Assembly (NCBI GenBank): GCA_003525075.1
Contig: DQFO01000009.1
Span: 126,548-190,547 of the forward strand
Length of the DNA stretch: 64,000 nt
Source: Clostridiales bacterium
GTDB taxonomy: Bacteria > Bacillota > Clostridia > TANB77 > CAG-508
Direction: 5' to 3'
Position 1 is the first letter of the stretch; every line of letters starts with the position of its first letter. Shown here piece by piece: positions 1-9,817 of this stretch. The notes beneath the pieces were generated by a model, which did no database searches, was not told where the DNA came from, and was given only the letters and a program-made list of their open reading frames with translations. A program made the position numbers and the translations under genes.

Positions 1-6
1 ATAGAT

Positions 7-219
7 ATGTTAGTAAAGAGAAATGGAAAAGAGGGACAATCAATAATATTGGCAATTACGAAATTTATTGGAACATTAGCGGCAACAACATTAAGTGGAT
101 TTTGCTTTGGAGCAATAAGTCGAATTTCACTTGTTTTGGGTGGAATATCTGCTATTTTGGATATTATGTATATTTATTTACTGATAATATGGGATAAAAA
201 AGAAGAGGGTAAAAAGTAA
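7..219 (+). CDS. Small two-segment membrane protein, possibly 5' truncated
   Basis: A 70-residue protein with two hydrophobic stretches (about residues 12-35 and 40-61) and a lysine/glutamate-rich tail, as expected for a small integral membrane protein. The reading frame stays open to the left edge of the window, so the ATG at 7 may be internal and no ribosome site can be judged. I do not recognise a family. It is followed by a weak hairpin and T-run. No functional assignment is possible. Confidence 0.5.
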   Translation: MLVKRNGKEGQSIILAITKFIGTLAATTLSGFCFGAISRISLVLGGISAILDIMYIYLLIIWDKKEEGKK

Positions 220-256
220 AAATTTTGCTCTTTTTTTGTGTTATATTTTTATAAAA

Positions 257-308
257 AATTAGCGAAAAAAACTATAAAAAAAGTGTTAAAAAAACGCTAA
301 ATTTTTTG
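257..308 (+). terminator. Weak terminator-like inverted repeat
   Basis: AATTAGCG (257-264) can pair with CGCTAAATT (295-303), followed by a short T-run. The loop is about 30 bases of A-rich sequence, so this is a weak terminator candidate for the small membrane gene upstream. Confidence 0.3.
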
Positions 309-334
309 AAAAAAATCGTGTATTATGATATAAA
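306..334 (+). promoter_or_regulatory. Sigma-A promoter of the degraded gene
   Basis: TTGAAA at 306-311, a 17-base spacer and TATAAA at 329-334 lie just ahead of the broken ORF starting at 386. The promoter outlived the gene it served. Confidence 0.45.
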
Positions 335-385
335 ATATATAGAGAGAAAAGATAGAAAAAAAGTACAAATGGTGGAAATATAAAA

Positions 386-859
386 ATGCGAAAAAGTAAT
401 ATTATAATAAAAAAAGTAAAAAATTTAATGATACTAAGTATGGCTGTAATAGTTATTATTAGTGTCTATTTTAATATTTTAAATTCTAGAGCAAAAGAAA
501 CCACTGATATTGTAGCTAATGTAACTGATGAAACAGGAGAAGTTGATAGTTAGAAAGTTACTTTGGTTGCAACTGGAAATAAGAATGGTAATTATGAAAT
601 TTCTTTGCCTGAAACTATAAGCAATGTTTATGTTTCTAATTATAAAACTTTAAATGGTGATAAGAGTGCAAATGATAAAATTGTTCTTTCACAGGATGAG
701 GTTGAAAATAAAGAGATTAATTTGGAAGTGAATTATGATAAAAAGAATGTGACTTCGACAAAAACTAATGAAGAGATGACTTTGTATAAACAAAATCTTG
801 AATATGAGGATAAAGGGATTTGTGTAGAAGGGTATCTTAGCCAAATTAGAAATCTTTGA
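386..859 (+). pseudogene. Remnant of an exported protein, broken by an amber codon and a frameshift
   Basis: Translation from the ATG at 386 gives a 55-residue peptide with a basic start and a hydrophobic segment (about residues 15-34), then a TAG at 551-553. The same frame continues without another stop for about 100 codons (GNYEISLPETISNVYVSNY and onward) to a TGA at 857-859. The continuation resembles a surface or secreted beta-rich protein. TAG is used as a normal stop elsewhere in the window (spoIIAB, infB, mutS), so recoding is unlikely and a nonsense mutation is the simpler reading. No family was recognised. Confidence 0.55.
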
Positions 860-1352
860 AAAAGATTTAAAAATAGTACTTGATGAAATAAAAGTTGCGG
901 AAAATAGTACAAAATCAAATAATAATTTAATTATTTCGGAAATTGAAGGAAAAGTTTATTTACCATATACAAAAGAAGAATTAAATCAAAAAATTCAAAA
1001 AGCTAATAACGCTAATATTGATGAAGTAATAGCTGAAAACTTTGTTGTTCCGATAGAAAAGTATAAAAATTCAATTAGATCTAGATATCATGAAGGATAT
1101 AATTTAATGAAAAATAAAGAGAAAAAATCTAAAAAACAGGCTATATTATTAGGATTAGAGCTTATGTTTGAATTTAATCTTCATCCAGCAATAATAACTG
1201 CATGCCAAAATTTAGAACAATTAGATATTTATTTAGACTGTTTAGAAGACAATGAATTGGAAAAGTTTTCTTGTTTTAAAGTAATTTATAAAGTATTACC
1301 AAAATTAAAGAATGAAAAAAATGTAAGCAAATTAGAAAAGGTACATGCATAA
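828..1352 (+). pseudogene. Second remnant ORF in a shifted frame, no own start
   Basis: From 828 the adjacent frame is open to the TAA at 1350-1352 and reads as plausible protein (ILAKLEIFEKDLKIVL, then SEIEGKVYLPYTKEE, then LDIYLDCLEDNELEKF). The first in-frame ATG (1107) lies deep inside and has no convincing ribosome site. It overlaps the end of the previous remnant, so the two may be one frameshifted gene or two fused fragments. It is a helical, charged, probably cytoplasmic protein. Family unknown to me; an 81-residue product from the ATG at 1107 cannot be excluded. Confidence 0.5.
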
Positions 1353-1355
1353 TAA

Positions 1356-1385
1356 AAGAGGAGATTGAAAAAACAATCTCCTCTT
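1356..1385. terminator. Bidirectional terminator hairpin
   Basis: A perfect 12-base stem, AAGAGGAGATTG (1356-1367) with CAATCTCCTCTT (1374-1385), and an A6 loop. It sits between the remnant ORFs and the convergent lipoprotein gene and can end transcription from both sides. Confidence 0.85.
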
Positions 1386-1391
1386 AAGCTT

Positions 1392-2030
1392 TTATTCAGA
1401 AAAATCTATAATACTAGAATCAAGCAAAATGTAATTTGCTCGATGAATGTAGAGAGCCTTACCATCAATATTCAACTTAGTAGTTTTAGGCAAATCATCA
1501 GGAATTTCCCAGTAAACACTATTACCACCATATACGGCAATGGGAATACCCAACTGAGAACAAACAATAACAATTTTAGGAGTACCAATTAGATTTTGTA
1601 ATTTGTTGATTTTTCTATCAAGTAAATTAATAGAACCACCACTAGTAGAAATTTCAGTTGACTGAAGAGCAAAATCTTCAAGTTTGGTAATACCATTTTC
1701 AGCGAAAATGATAGTATTACCTGTTTGGGCAATCTGAGAACCATCAACAGTCAAAGTTACAACACTAGATAATTCATAGTTTGTTGTAGTAGATCCATCA
1801 GAATCAATAGAATCTGTTGAGACGTAATTTGCTTCTAGGCCAACTTTATTTCCATGAATTGTTAATAAGTCAGTACCATAATTGTCATAAAAGTCAATAG
1901 TAAAACTATTTCCTACGAGTTCACCTTTGATATTTTTCAGTTTATTTTTCAAAAATGCGCAACTCGAGAAATTTGCTAATACCAAAATTAAAGCTAAACA
2001 AATAGAAATTTTCCGAATAGTTTTTTTCAT
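1392..2030 (-). CDS. DUF5052 family lipoprotein
   Basis: A 212-residue protein starting with a basic, hydrophobic signal (MKKTIRKISICLALILVLAN) and a cysteine at about residue 24 in the context FSSC, fitting lipoprotein export and lipid anchoring. The body matches what I know of the DUF5052 family: a DFYDNYGTD stretch, an ELSSVVTLTVDG strand, a VIVCSQLGIPIAVYGG core and an IPDDLPKTTKLNIDGKALY tail. Function of the family is unknown. It is transcribed alone toward the bidirectional terminator at 1356-1385 and away from hrcA. Confidence 0.8.
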   Translation of the reverse strand: MKKTIRKISICLALILVLANFSSCAFLKNKLKNIKGELVGNSFTIDFYDNYGTDLLTIHGNKVGLEANYVSTDSIDSDGSTTTNYELSSVVTLTVDGSQIAQTGNTIIFAENGITKLEDFALQSTEISTSGGSINLLDRKINKLQNLIGTPKIVIVCSQLGIPIAVYGGNSVYWEIPDDLPKTTKLNIDGKALYIHRANYILLDSSIIDFSE

Positions 2031-2128
2031 AATATACCTCCATAATAATGTTGGATTAATAAAACGGACTTTAAAGAGTATAACATAAATTTACATAAAA
2101 ATCAATGCATATATAAAACTAAAAAAAA

Positions 2129-2155
2129 TTAGCAAAAACACTTGACAAGTGCTAA
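2129..2155 (+). promoter_or_regulatory. CIRCE operator 1 (HrcA site)
   Basis: TTAGCAAAA - 9 bases - AAGTGCTAA at 2129-2155. This fits the CIRCE layout (TTAGCACTC-N9-GAGTGCTAA), with the right arm nearly perfect and the left arm degenerate at its last bases. It overlaps the TTGACA at 2142-2147, so HrcA bound here would block RNA polymerase. Confidence 0.75.
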
Positions 2156-2168
2156 AAAATGTTATAAT
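2142..2168 (+). promoter_or_regulatory. Sigma-A promoter of the heat-shock operon
   Basis: TTGACA at 2142-2147 and TATAAT at 2163-2168 (15-base spacer), with an overlapping TATAAT at 2168-2173. The promoter lies between two CIRCE copies, the usual arrangement for HrcA repression. Confidence 0.65.
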
Positions 2169-2181
2169 ATAATATACGAAA

Positions 2182-2208
2182 TTAGCAAACGATATAAAAG
2201 AGTGCTAA
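2182..2208 (+). promoter_or_regulatory. CIRCE operator 2 (HrcA site)
   Basis: TTAGCAAAC - 9 bases - GAGTGCTAA at 2182-2208. The right arm is the exact CIRCE consensus; the left arm differs at two positions. It covers the expected transcription start and the start of the hrcA leader. Confidence 0.85.
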
Positions 2209-2247
2209 GAAATGCAATTTCCTATAAAGAAAAGAGGAGGAAAGAAA

Positions 2248-3264
2248 TTGCTAGAAGAAAGAAAAAAAAGAGTATTACAAGCAATTGTAGAAGAATATAT
2301 TAAAACAGCTGAACCAGTTAGTTCAGGAGCCATAATGAATCTAGAAGGGCTAGAATATAGTAGTGCCACAATAAGAAATGAAATGGCAGAACTTGAAAAA
2401 ATGGGATATATAGAAAAAACCCATACATCATCAGGAAGAGTGCCATCAGCAAAAGGATATAGATATTATGTTGATGAACTATTAGAAGATAATAAAATAA
2501 CAGTTGATGAAATAGATTATATAAGTAAAAAACTAGAAACAAAAGTAAATGAATTAGAAGAAATAACACAAATAGCATCAAGCACAATATCAGAAATAAC
2601 ACATTATACAACAGTAACAATTGGACCAAATACAGATGAACAAAAAATAGAAAATATAAAATTTGTACTATTAAGTCCAAGAATGATGATGGCAGTAATA
2701 TTAACAGATAATGGATTAGTAAAAGAAACAATAATAAAATTTGATGAAGACATTTCAGAAAAACAAGTAGGAACACTAAGTTATATGTTTAATAACAAAT
2801 TAAAAGGTGAGCCAATATCAAAAATAGATAGGCCACTAGAAAAATATTTAGTAGATGAAATGAAATATAGTGTAAACTTGATAAAACCAATTATTGAACA
2901 AATGAAAAAAGTAGTAGAAGAAGAAAAAGTACATTTAGAAGGAGCAAAACAACTATTTGAATTACCAGAATTTAATAGTTTGGAAGTTGCAAAAAACTTT
3001 GTAAACATATTAGACGAAAAAGAACTTATGGCAGATATGTTAAATACAGGAATAACAAAAGACATAAATGTATATATAGGAGAAGAAAACGAAAAAGACG
3101 AACTAAAAGATTTCAGTATAGTAACATTTAAGCATAGAATAGGAAATAAAGATTTGGGAACAATTGGTATAATAGGACCAAAAAGAATGGACTATGCAAA
3201 AGTAATATCTGTTATGAAATATATTAGTAAAAAATTAAATGACAACAATAACTCAAATGAATAA
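2248..3264 (+). CDS. hrcA: Heat-inducible transcription repressor HrcA
   Basis: A 338-residue HrcA, the usual length. The N-terminal winged helix (about residues 1-77, including SSATIRNEMAELEKMGYIE and SSGRVPSAKGYRYYVDELL) binds CIRCE. The rest is the dimerisation and inserted GAF-like region typical of the family. I start it at the TTG at 2248 because it lies seven bases after GAGGAGG (2234-2240) and gives the family start LEERKKRVLQAIVEEYI; the upstream ATG at 2212 has no ribosome site. It is first in hrcA-grpE-dnaK-dnaJ and represses its own operon through two CIRCE copies, with folding load on chaperones (usually GroE) setting its activity. Confidence 0.96.
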   Translation: MLEERKKRVLQAIVEEYIKTAEPVSSGAIMNLEGLEYSSATIRNEMAELEKMGYIEKTHTSSGRVPSAKGYRYYVDELLEDNKITVDEIDYISKKLETKVNELEEITQIASSTISEITHYTTVTIGPNTDEQKIENIKFVLLSPRMMMAVILTDNGLVKETIIKFDEDISEKQVGTLSYMFNNKLKGEPISKIDRPLEKYLVDEMKYSVNLIKPIIEQMKKVVEEEKVHLEGAKQLFELPEFNSLEVAKNFVNILDEKELMADMLNTGITKDINVYIGEENEKDELKDFSIVTFKHRIGNKDLGTIGIIGPKRMDYAKVISVMKYISKKLNDNNNSNE

Positions 3265-3282
3265 AAGAAAGAAGGTTAAAAT

Positions 3283-3807
3283 ATGAAAGACGAAGAAAAA
3301 GTAGAGAAAAAAGATACAATCCAAAATGAAACAGAAAATAAGAAAGAACAAAAAGAAGAAAAAAAAGATTGTATAATAGATCCAAAACAACATGAACTAG
3401 ACGAATTAAATGATAGATATAAAAGAGTACTTGCAGAATTTGAAAACTACAAAAAAAGAAGCAGTAAAGAAAGAGAATCATTATATAATTCAATATTAGG
3501 AGATGTTGTTGGAGCATTCTTACCAGTAGTAGACAACTTAGAAAATGCATTAAAAGCAGAAACAAAAGATTCTGAATACAAAAAAGGAATAGAATTAGTA
3601 TTAAAACAATTTAAAGATATACTAAAATCAAAAGGTGTTGAAGAAATAGCAGGTGTTGGTGAAACATTTGACCCAAGTCAACATGAAGCGGTAAGCAGTA
3701 TTCAAGACCCAGAAAAAGGTGTACAAGAAATTGTTCAAGAATACAGAAAAGGCTACAAAATAGGCTCAAAAGTTATAAGACACTCAATGGTAGTTGTAGC
3801 AAACTAA
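3283..3807 (+). CDS. grpE: Nucleotide exchange factor GrpE
   Basis: A 174-residue GrpE. A lysine/glutamate-rich unstructured start (residues 1-40) leads into the long coiled coil (about 45-100, including DRYKRVLAEFENYKKR) and the C-terminal beta domain with the conserved EEIAGVGETFDPSQHEAV and GYKIGSKVIRHSMVVVA motifs. It releases ADP from DnaK. It sits 18 bases after hrcA with ribosome site AGAAGG, in the same transcript. Confidence 0.97.
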   Translation: MKDEEKVEKKDTIQNETENKKEQKEEKKDCIIDPKQHELDELNDRYKRVLAEFENYKKRSSKERESLYNSILGDVVGAFLPVVDNLENALKAETKDSEYKKGIELVLKQFKDILKSKGVEEIAGVGETFDPSQHEAVSSIQDPEKGVQEIVQEYRKGYKIGSKVIRHSMVVVAN

Positions 3808-3826
3808 AAAAAGTTATTAATTTTAA

Positions 3827-5722
<1,896 letters not shown>

Positions 5723-5748
5723 TCAATAACAAAAGTGAAGAAAGTAAA

Positions 5749-5771
5749 TAGGCGAGTGAGTAACTCGCCTA
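5749..5771 (+). promoter_or_regulatory. Intergenic hairpin between dnaK and dnaJ
   Basis: TAGGCGAGT (5749-5757) pairs perfectly with ACTCGCCTA (5763-5771) around a 5-base loop. There is no T-run after it, so it is more likely a partial attenuator, processing site or mRNA stabiliser that sets dnaJ expression below dnaK than a full terminator. Confidence 0.6.
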
Positions 5772-5795
5772 ATTTATGAAAAGGAGTCCAATAAT

Positions 5796-5843
5796 ATGCG
5801 ATTTTATATAAGAAGTAATTTTAAAGAAAGCGAAGGGAGGTAA
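5796..5843 (+). CDS. Possible 15-codon leader ORF ahead of dnaJ
   Basis: After AAGGAG (5781-5786) an ATG at 5796 opens a short frame encoding [15 protein letters not shown] and stopping with TAA at 5841-5843. Its last codons contain the dnaJ ribosome site GGGAGG and its stop lies five bases before the dnaJ ATG. This geometry would couple dnaJ initiation to translation of the short ORF. It could also be chance; no peptide function is claimed. Confidence 0.35.
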   Translation: MRFYIRSNFKESEGR

Positions 5844-5848
5844 AAAAT

Positions 5849-7033
5849 ATGGCAAGTAAAAGAGATTATTATGAAGTATTAGGAGTAGAAAAAACAGCAA
5901 CAGATGATGAATTAAAAAAAGCATATAGAAAACTTGCAAAAAAATATCACCCAGATGCTAATCCTGATAACAAAGAAGAAGCAGAAGAAAAATTCAAAGA
6001 AGTAAATGAAGCATATGAAACATTATCAGACCCACAAAAAAGAAAAATGTATGACCAATTTGGAGCAGAAGGACCACAAGGTGGATTCGGAGGCTTTGGT
6101 GGTGCAAACGGATTTGGTGGATTTGGAAATGGAGGATATTATTCATATAGTTCTTCAAATGGCTTTGACGGATTTTCAGACTTTGGAGATTTAGGAGACA
6201 TATTTTCATCATTCTTTGGAGGAGGAGCAAGAACAAGCTCTTCAAGAGCACAATCTAAAGGGCCACGTAAAGGTGCAGATTTAAATTTAAATATGGATAT
6301 AACATTTGAAGAAGCATTTTTAGGAGTTGAAAAAGAAATACTTGTTACAAGACCAGAAACATGTTCAATGTGTAATGGAACAGGTGCGAAGCCAGGAACA
6401 ACAGTATCAAAATGTTCTGTATGTAATGGAACTGGAACTGTAAGACAAGTTCAAAATACAATACTTGGCCAAATGCAAACAACAAGAACATGTACAAATT
6501 GTCATGGAACAGGTGAAGTAATAAAAGAACCTTGTGATAATTGTAAAGGAAAAGGAACAGTCAGAAAACAAGCTAAAATAAGAGTAAAAATTCCAGCAGG
6601 TATAGATGATAATCAAACAGTAGTATTAAGAGGTGAAGGTGAACCTGGAGAAAAAGGTGGATCAAAAGGAGATTTATACATAACAGTAAGAGTAAAGAAA
6701 AGTAATATATTTACTAGAAATGGAAATACTGTAATGTGTGAAATTCCAATAACAATTACTCAAGCTACACTTGGAGCTAAATTAAAAATTCCAATGGTAG
6801 ACGGAAGTACTGAAGAATTTGAAATACCTGAAGGAACTCAAACAGGAACACAATTTACAATTAGAGAAAGAGGCTTCAAATCAATAAACTCATCAGCTAG
6901 AGGAAGTTTCGTATTTACTGTTGTAGTTCAAACACCAAAAAGGTTAAGCAAAGAACAAAGAACATTGTTAGAACAATTAGCTACAACTATGAATGAACAA
7001 CCACCAGTAAGAAAAAGAGGAATATTTGGATAA
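5849..7033 (+). CDS. dnaJ: Chaperone DnaJ (Hsp40)
   Basis: A 394-residue class A J-protein. The J domain (residues 1-70) has HPD at 34-36; a long glycine/phenylalanine-rich linker (about 75-130) precedes four zinc-binding CxxCxGxG repeats ([32 protein letters not shown]) and two C-terminal substrate-binding barrels. It stimulates DnaK ATPase and delivers substrates. Ribosome site GGGAGG, five bases after a possible leader ORF. It is last in the hrcA operon, closed by the hairpin at 7042-7068. Confidence 0.98.
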   Translation: MASKRDYYEVLGVEKTATDDELKKAYRKLAKKYHPDANPDNKEEAEEKFKEVNEAYETLSDPQKRKMYDQFGAEGPQGGFGGFGGANGFGGFGNGGYYSYSSSNGFDGFSDFGDLGDIFSSFFGGGARTSSSRAQSKGPRKGADLNLNMDITFEEAFLGVEKEILVTRPETCSMCNGTGAKPGTTVSKCSVCNGTGTVRQVQNTILGQMQTTRTCTNCHGTGEVIKEPCDNCKGKGTVRKQAKIRVKIPAGIDDNQTVVLRGEGEPGEKGGSKGDLYITVRVKKSNIFTRNGNTVMCEIPITITQATLGAKLKIPMVDGSTEEFEIPEGTQTGTQFTIRERGFKSINSSARGSFVFTVVVQTPKRLSKEQRTLLEQLATTMNEQPPVRKRGIFG

Positions 7034-7041
7034 AATATAAG

Positions 7042-7073
7042 TACCACATAGAGTTAATCTATGTGGTATTTTT
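7042..7073 (+). terminator. Terminator of the hrcA-grpE-dnaK-dnaJ operon
   Basis: TACCACATAG (7042-7051) pairs with CTATGTGGTA (7059-7068) around a 7-base loop and is followed by TTTTT. Confidence 0.9.
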
Positions 7074-7110
7074 GCGTAAAAACAAATGTTAATATAATGT
7101 GAAATGACAA

Positions 7111-7195
7111 AAAACGTGAAAAAATACATAAAAAGTGCCTCAAAAAACGTGAAAAAATGTATAAAAAGTGCCTTCGAAAACGTGAAAAAATATTG
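7111..7195. repeat. 33-bp tandem repeat, about 2.5 copies
   Basis: The block around AACGTGAAAAAAT recurs with the same period: its CGT occurs at 7115-7117, 7148-7150 and 7181-7183, exactly 33 bases apart. The units share the AAAAAGTGCCT segment, with a few substitutions. The array lies between the dnaJ terminator and the DUF4143 ATPase gene. No palindrome typical of CRISPR repeats is present and there are no unique spacers. Confidence 0.8.
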
Positions 7196-7239
7196 ACATA
7201 ATAGAAAAGGAGTTGTAAAATTAAGTTATGGAGGGACAT

Positions 7240-8544
7240 ATGAAGAGAAAAATTTATGAAAAATTAATTAATTGGAAAAATAATGGTATGAAGAAACCAT
7301 TAATGATTATAGGAGCTAGACAGGTTGGAAAAACATATATAATTAATGAATTTTGTAAGAAAGAATATAAGAATGCAATACAAATTAATTTACTAAATCA
7401 TCCAGAAATTGTTGAATTATATAAACAAAACATTTCTTTAGAAGAAAAGTATATTAGATTATGTGCAAACTTAAATATAAATCCAAACGTAGAAGATACT
7501 ATAATATTTTTTGATGAAATTCAAGAAAGTGAAGAACTTATATCTTCTCTAAAATGGTATTGTGAAGACGAAAGACCATTCAAAATAATTTGTGCTGGAA
7601 GTTTACTAGGAGTAAAATTAAAAAGATTTCATAGTTCATTCCCTGTTGGAAAAGTAGAAATGATAAATATGTTTCCAATGGATTTTGAAGAATTTTTAAT
7701 GACACAAAATAATGGAGAATATTTAATTGAATATATAAAAAAGTGCTTTTTGGAAAATAGTCCAATGGACGAAATAACTCATGAAAAACTACTAGAATTA
7801 TATCGAAAATATTTATGTATTGGTGGAATGCCAGAAATGGTAGAAGACTTCGTTTCTAAGAATATGAACATTTTAGATATAAATAGAAATATAATAGAAG
7901 ATATTAATTCAGCATATATAAAAGATATGAATAAATTTATAATTAATAAAACAGAAGCAGTAAAAAATGAAGCAATTTATTATTCAATTCCTATACAAAT
8001 AGGAAATAAGTCAAATAAATTTCAATATTCCAAAATAGACAAAAATGCTAGAAGGAGAGACTATAATGATTCATTAGAATGGCTTTTAGCAAGTAAACTA
8101 GTTTATAAATGTTGTAAATTAAATAGTATTAATATTCCACCAGAGGCATATAAAAATAATGAATTTTTTAAGATATATATGGGTGATGTAGGAATTTTAA
8201 ATACAATGTTAAAGCTGAATGTAAATGATATATATCTAAATAAAACGTTTTTATATAAAGGAGAGATAACTGAAAATTATGTAGCAAATCAATTAATGTT
8301 TAATAATGTAGATTTATATTATTGGGCTGTAGCAAGTAGTTCAGAAATTGATTTTATAATATATAATGAAGATGGAATAATTCCAATAGAAGTAAAAGCA
8401 AGTGATAATACACAATCAAAAAGCTTGAATGAATATATGAAAAGATTTAAACCTAAATATGCAATAAGAATTTCTGGTAAAAATTTCGGATTTGAAAATG
8501 GAATAAAATCAGTTCCATTATATGCAACATTCTTAGTTAAGTGA
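7240..8544 (+). CDS. AAA-like ATPase with C-terminal DUF4143 domain
   Basis: A 434-residue P-loop protein. Walker A is GARQVGKT (residues 25-32), Walker B is IIFFDEIQ (about 88-95), and the C-terminal half fits DUF4143, with the nuclease-like SEIDFII...IPIEVKAS segment near residues 370-390. Such proteins are common single genes in anaerobes; their role is unsettled, with proposals in DNA handling or toxin-antitoxin-like behaviour. I start at the ATG at 7240, six bases after GGAGGG (7231-7236 region); an ATG at 7228 overlaps that ribosome site. It follows the 33-bp tandem repeat and stands alone. Confidence 0.88.
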   Translation: MKRKIYEKLINWKNNGMKKPLMIIGARQVGKTYIINEFCKKEYKNAIQINLLNHPEIVELYKQNISLEEKYIRLCANLNINPNVEDTIIFFDEIQESEELISSLKWYCEDERPFKIICAGSLLGVKLKRFHSSFPVGKVEMINMFPMDFEEFLMTQNNGEYLIEYIKKCFLENSPMDEITHEKLLELYRKYLCIGGMPEMVEDFVSKNMNILDINRNIIEDINSAYIKDMNKFIINKTEAVKNEAIYYSIPIQIGNKSNKFQYSKIDKNARRRDYNDSLEWLLASKLVYKCCKLNSINIPPEAYKNNEFFKIYMGDVGILNTMLKLNVNDIYLNKTFLYKGEITENYVANQLMFNNVDLYYWAVASSSEIDFIIYNEDGIIPIEVKASDNTQSKSLNEYMKRFKPKYAIRISGKNFGFENGIKSVPLYATFLVK

Positions 8545-8592
8545 TATGAAAGATTTAAGATAAAGTAATTTAGAACAAAAACGGAGGAAAAT

Positions 8593-9747
8593 ATGATAGA
8601 TAATAGAGAATATGGATTAGTATTAGCTGGTGGTGGAACAAAAGGAGCATATCAAGTAGGAGTTTGGAAAGCATTAAAAGAATTAAATATAAATGTAAAA
8701 GGAATAGTAGGAGCATCAATAGGATCATTAAATGGAGCATTATTTTTACAAGATGATTTTAAAATGGTAGAAGACATGTATGAAAATATTAAATTAGGAA
8801 ATATAATGAATGTTGACGGAATGAACGAAAACAAGAATATATTTAGCTTATCAAACATATTTAACCTTGCAGCAGATTATACCAAACAAAAAGGAATTGA
8901 TAATACACCATTAAGAAATATGATAAAAAAATATATAAATATGGATAAAATATACAATTCAAATATAGATTTTGGATTAGTAACATTTTCTGTAAAAAAT
9001 AGACAACCATTACAAGTATTCAAAAATGAGATACCAAAAGAAGAAATGGAAAATTACTTATTAGCAAGCTCATGTTTTCCTATATTCAAGCCACAAATTA
9101 TAAATAATGAAGAATACTTTGATGGTGGATTATATGATAATATACCAGCAAACATGTTAATTGAAAAAGGATATAAAAATATAATAATAGCAGACATTGC
9201 AGGAGTTGGATTTAGCAAAAGAACAATTAATAAAGATGTTTATATTAAAGTAATAAAACCATCTGAAGATTTAGGTGGAACATTTGAATTTAATCATGAA
9301 AGAATAATAAATAATATAAAATTAGGATATTTAGACACAATGAAAGCATTTAATCAAATGCAAGGACATATGTATTATTTTAAAAGTGAAGAATTTGCCA
9401 AAATGCTAGAAGTATTTAACCTTGAAACAATTTATGGATTAGAATATTCTGCACAGATATATAAAATGAATAAATATAGAGAATACACATTTGAAGAATT
9501 TATTACAGAATTAAATGAAAGAAATCAAAACGCAGAAAAAATATATAAGAAAATGAGAAAAGAAAATTTATTTCAAAAGAGCAGAAAAATAAAAGCATTT
9601 TTTGATAATGGACTAGGAATATGTTTGGTAAAAGACTTATATATGGATAGACCTGCTGCAAAAGTTTCAAATTACTTTTTGAATTTTGTTAAAGATTATA
9701 AACTTGCAGCACAATCTTTAATTGAATTAAAAAATTTTATGAAATAA
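8593..9747 (+). CDS. Patatin-like phospholipase
   Basis: A 384-residue protein with the patatin signatures in order: oxyanion loop GGGTKGAYQVG (residues 13-23), nucleophile elbow GASIG with Ser42, and the DGG of the catalytic aspartate (177-179). This is the Ser-Asp dyad of patatin-type lipid acyl hydrolases (RssA/YchK-like group). No signal peptide, so it probably acts at the inner face of the membrane. The C-terminal 130 residues are helical and not typical of the minimal domain. Ribosome site GGAGG eight bases before the ATG. Physiological substrate unknown. Confidence 0.9.
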   Translation: MIDNREYGLVLAGGGTKGAYQVGVWKALKELNINVKGIVGASIGSLNGALFLQDDFKMVEDMYENIKLGNIMNVDGMNENKNIFSLSNIFNLAADYTKQKGIDNTPLRNMIKKYINMDKIYNSNIDFGLVTFSVKNRQPLQVFKNEIPKEEMENYLLASSCFPIFKPQIINNEEYFDGGLYDNIPANMLIEKGYKNIIIADIAGVGFSKRTINKDVYIKVIKPSEDLGGTFEFNHERIINNIKLGYLDTMKAFNQMQGHMYYFKSEEFAKMLEVFNLETIYGLEYSAQIYKMNKYREYTFEEFITELNERNQNAEKIYKKMRKENLFQKSRKIKAFFDNGLGICLVKDLYMDRPAAKVSNYFLNFVKDYKLAAQSLIELKNFMK

Positions 9748-9752
9748 AAAAG

Positions 9753-9783
9753 AACCCCCCGTTTAATTACAAACGAGGGGGTT
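9753..9783 (-). terminator. Strong terminator of the HTH-PIN gene
   Basis: AACCCCCCGTTT (9753-9764) pairs with AAACGAGGGGGTT (9771-9783). Read on the minus strand it is followed by a T-rich tract (TTCTTTTTTATTTC), so it chiefly ends the minus-strand gene at 9818; it may also stop the patatin transcript. Confidence 0.85.
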
Positions 9784-9817
9784 GAAACAGTTTACGTGCT
9801 ATACGGGGAAAGGGGGC

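Noticed and set aside
551..553. TAG readthrough as amber recoding
   Set aside because: TAG ends spoIIAB, infB, mutS and other intact genes in the window, so TAG is a normal stop here.
1365..1592. ORF opposite the DUF5052 lipoprotein
   Set aside because: Starts inside the terminator hairpin without a ribosome site and runs antisense to a recognised family.
2318..2776. Long minus-strand ORF opposite hrcA, and dozens like it opposite other genes
   Set aside because: Leucine/phenylalanine-rich translations without ribosome sites on the strand opposite AT-rich real genes; they are mirror images of A-rich codons.
7111..7195. CRISPR array
   Set aside because: Tandem copies lie directly adjacent with no unique spacers, only about 2.5 units and no cas gene.
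8593..9747. Patatin gene as part of the foreign HTH pair
   Set aside because: Composition is host-like, and the strong terminator at 9753-9783 separates it from the imported minus-strand gene.
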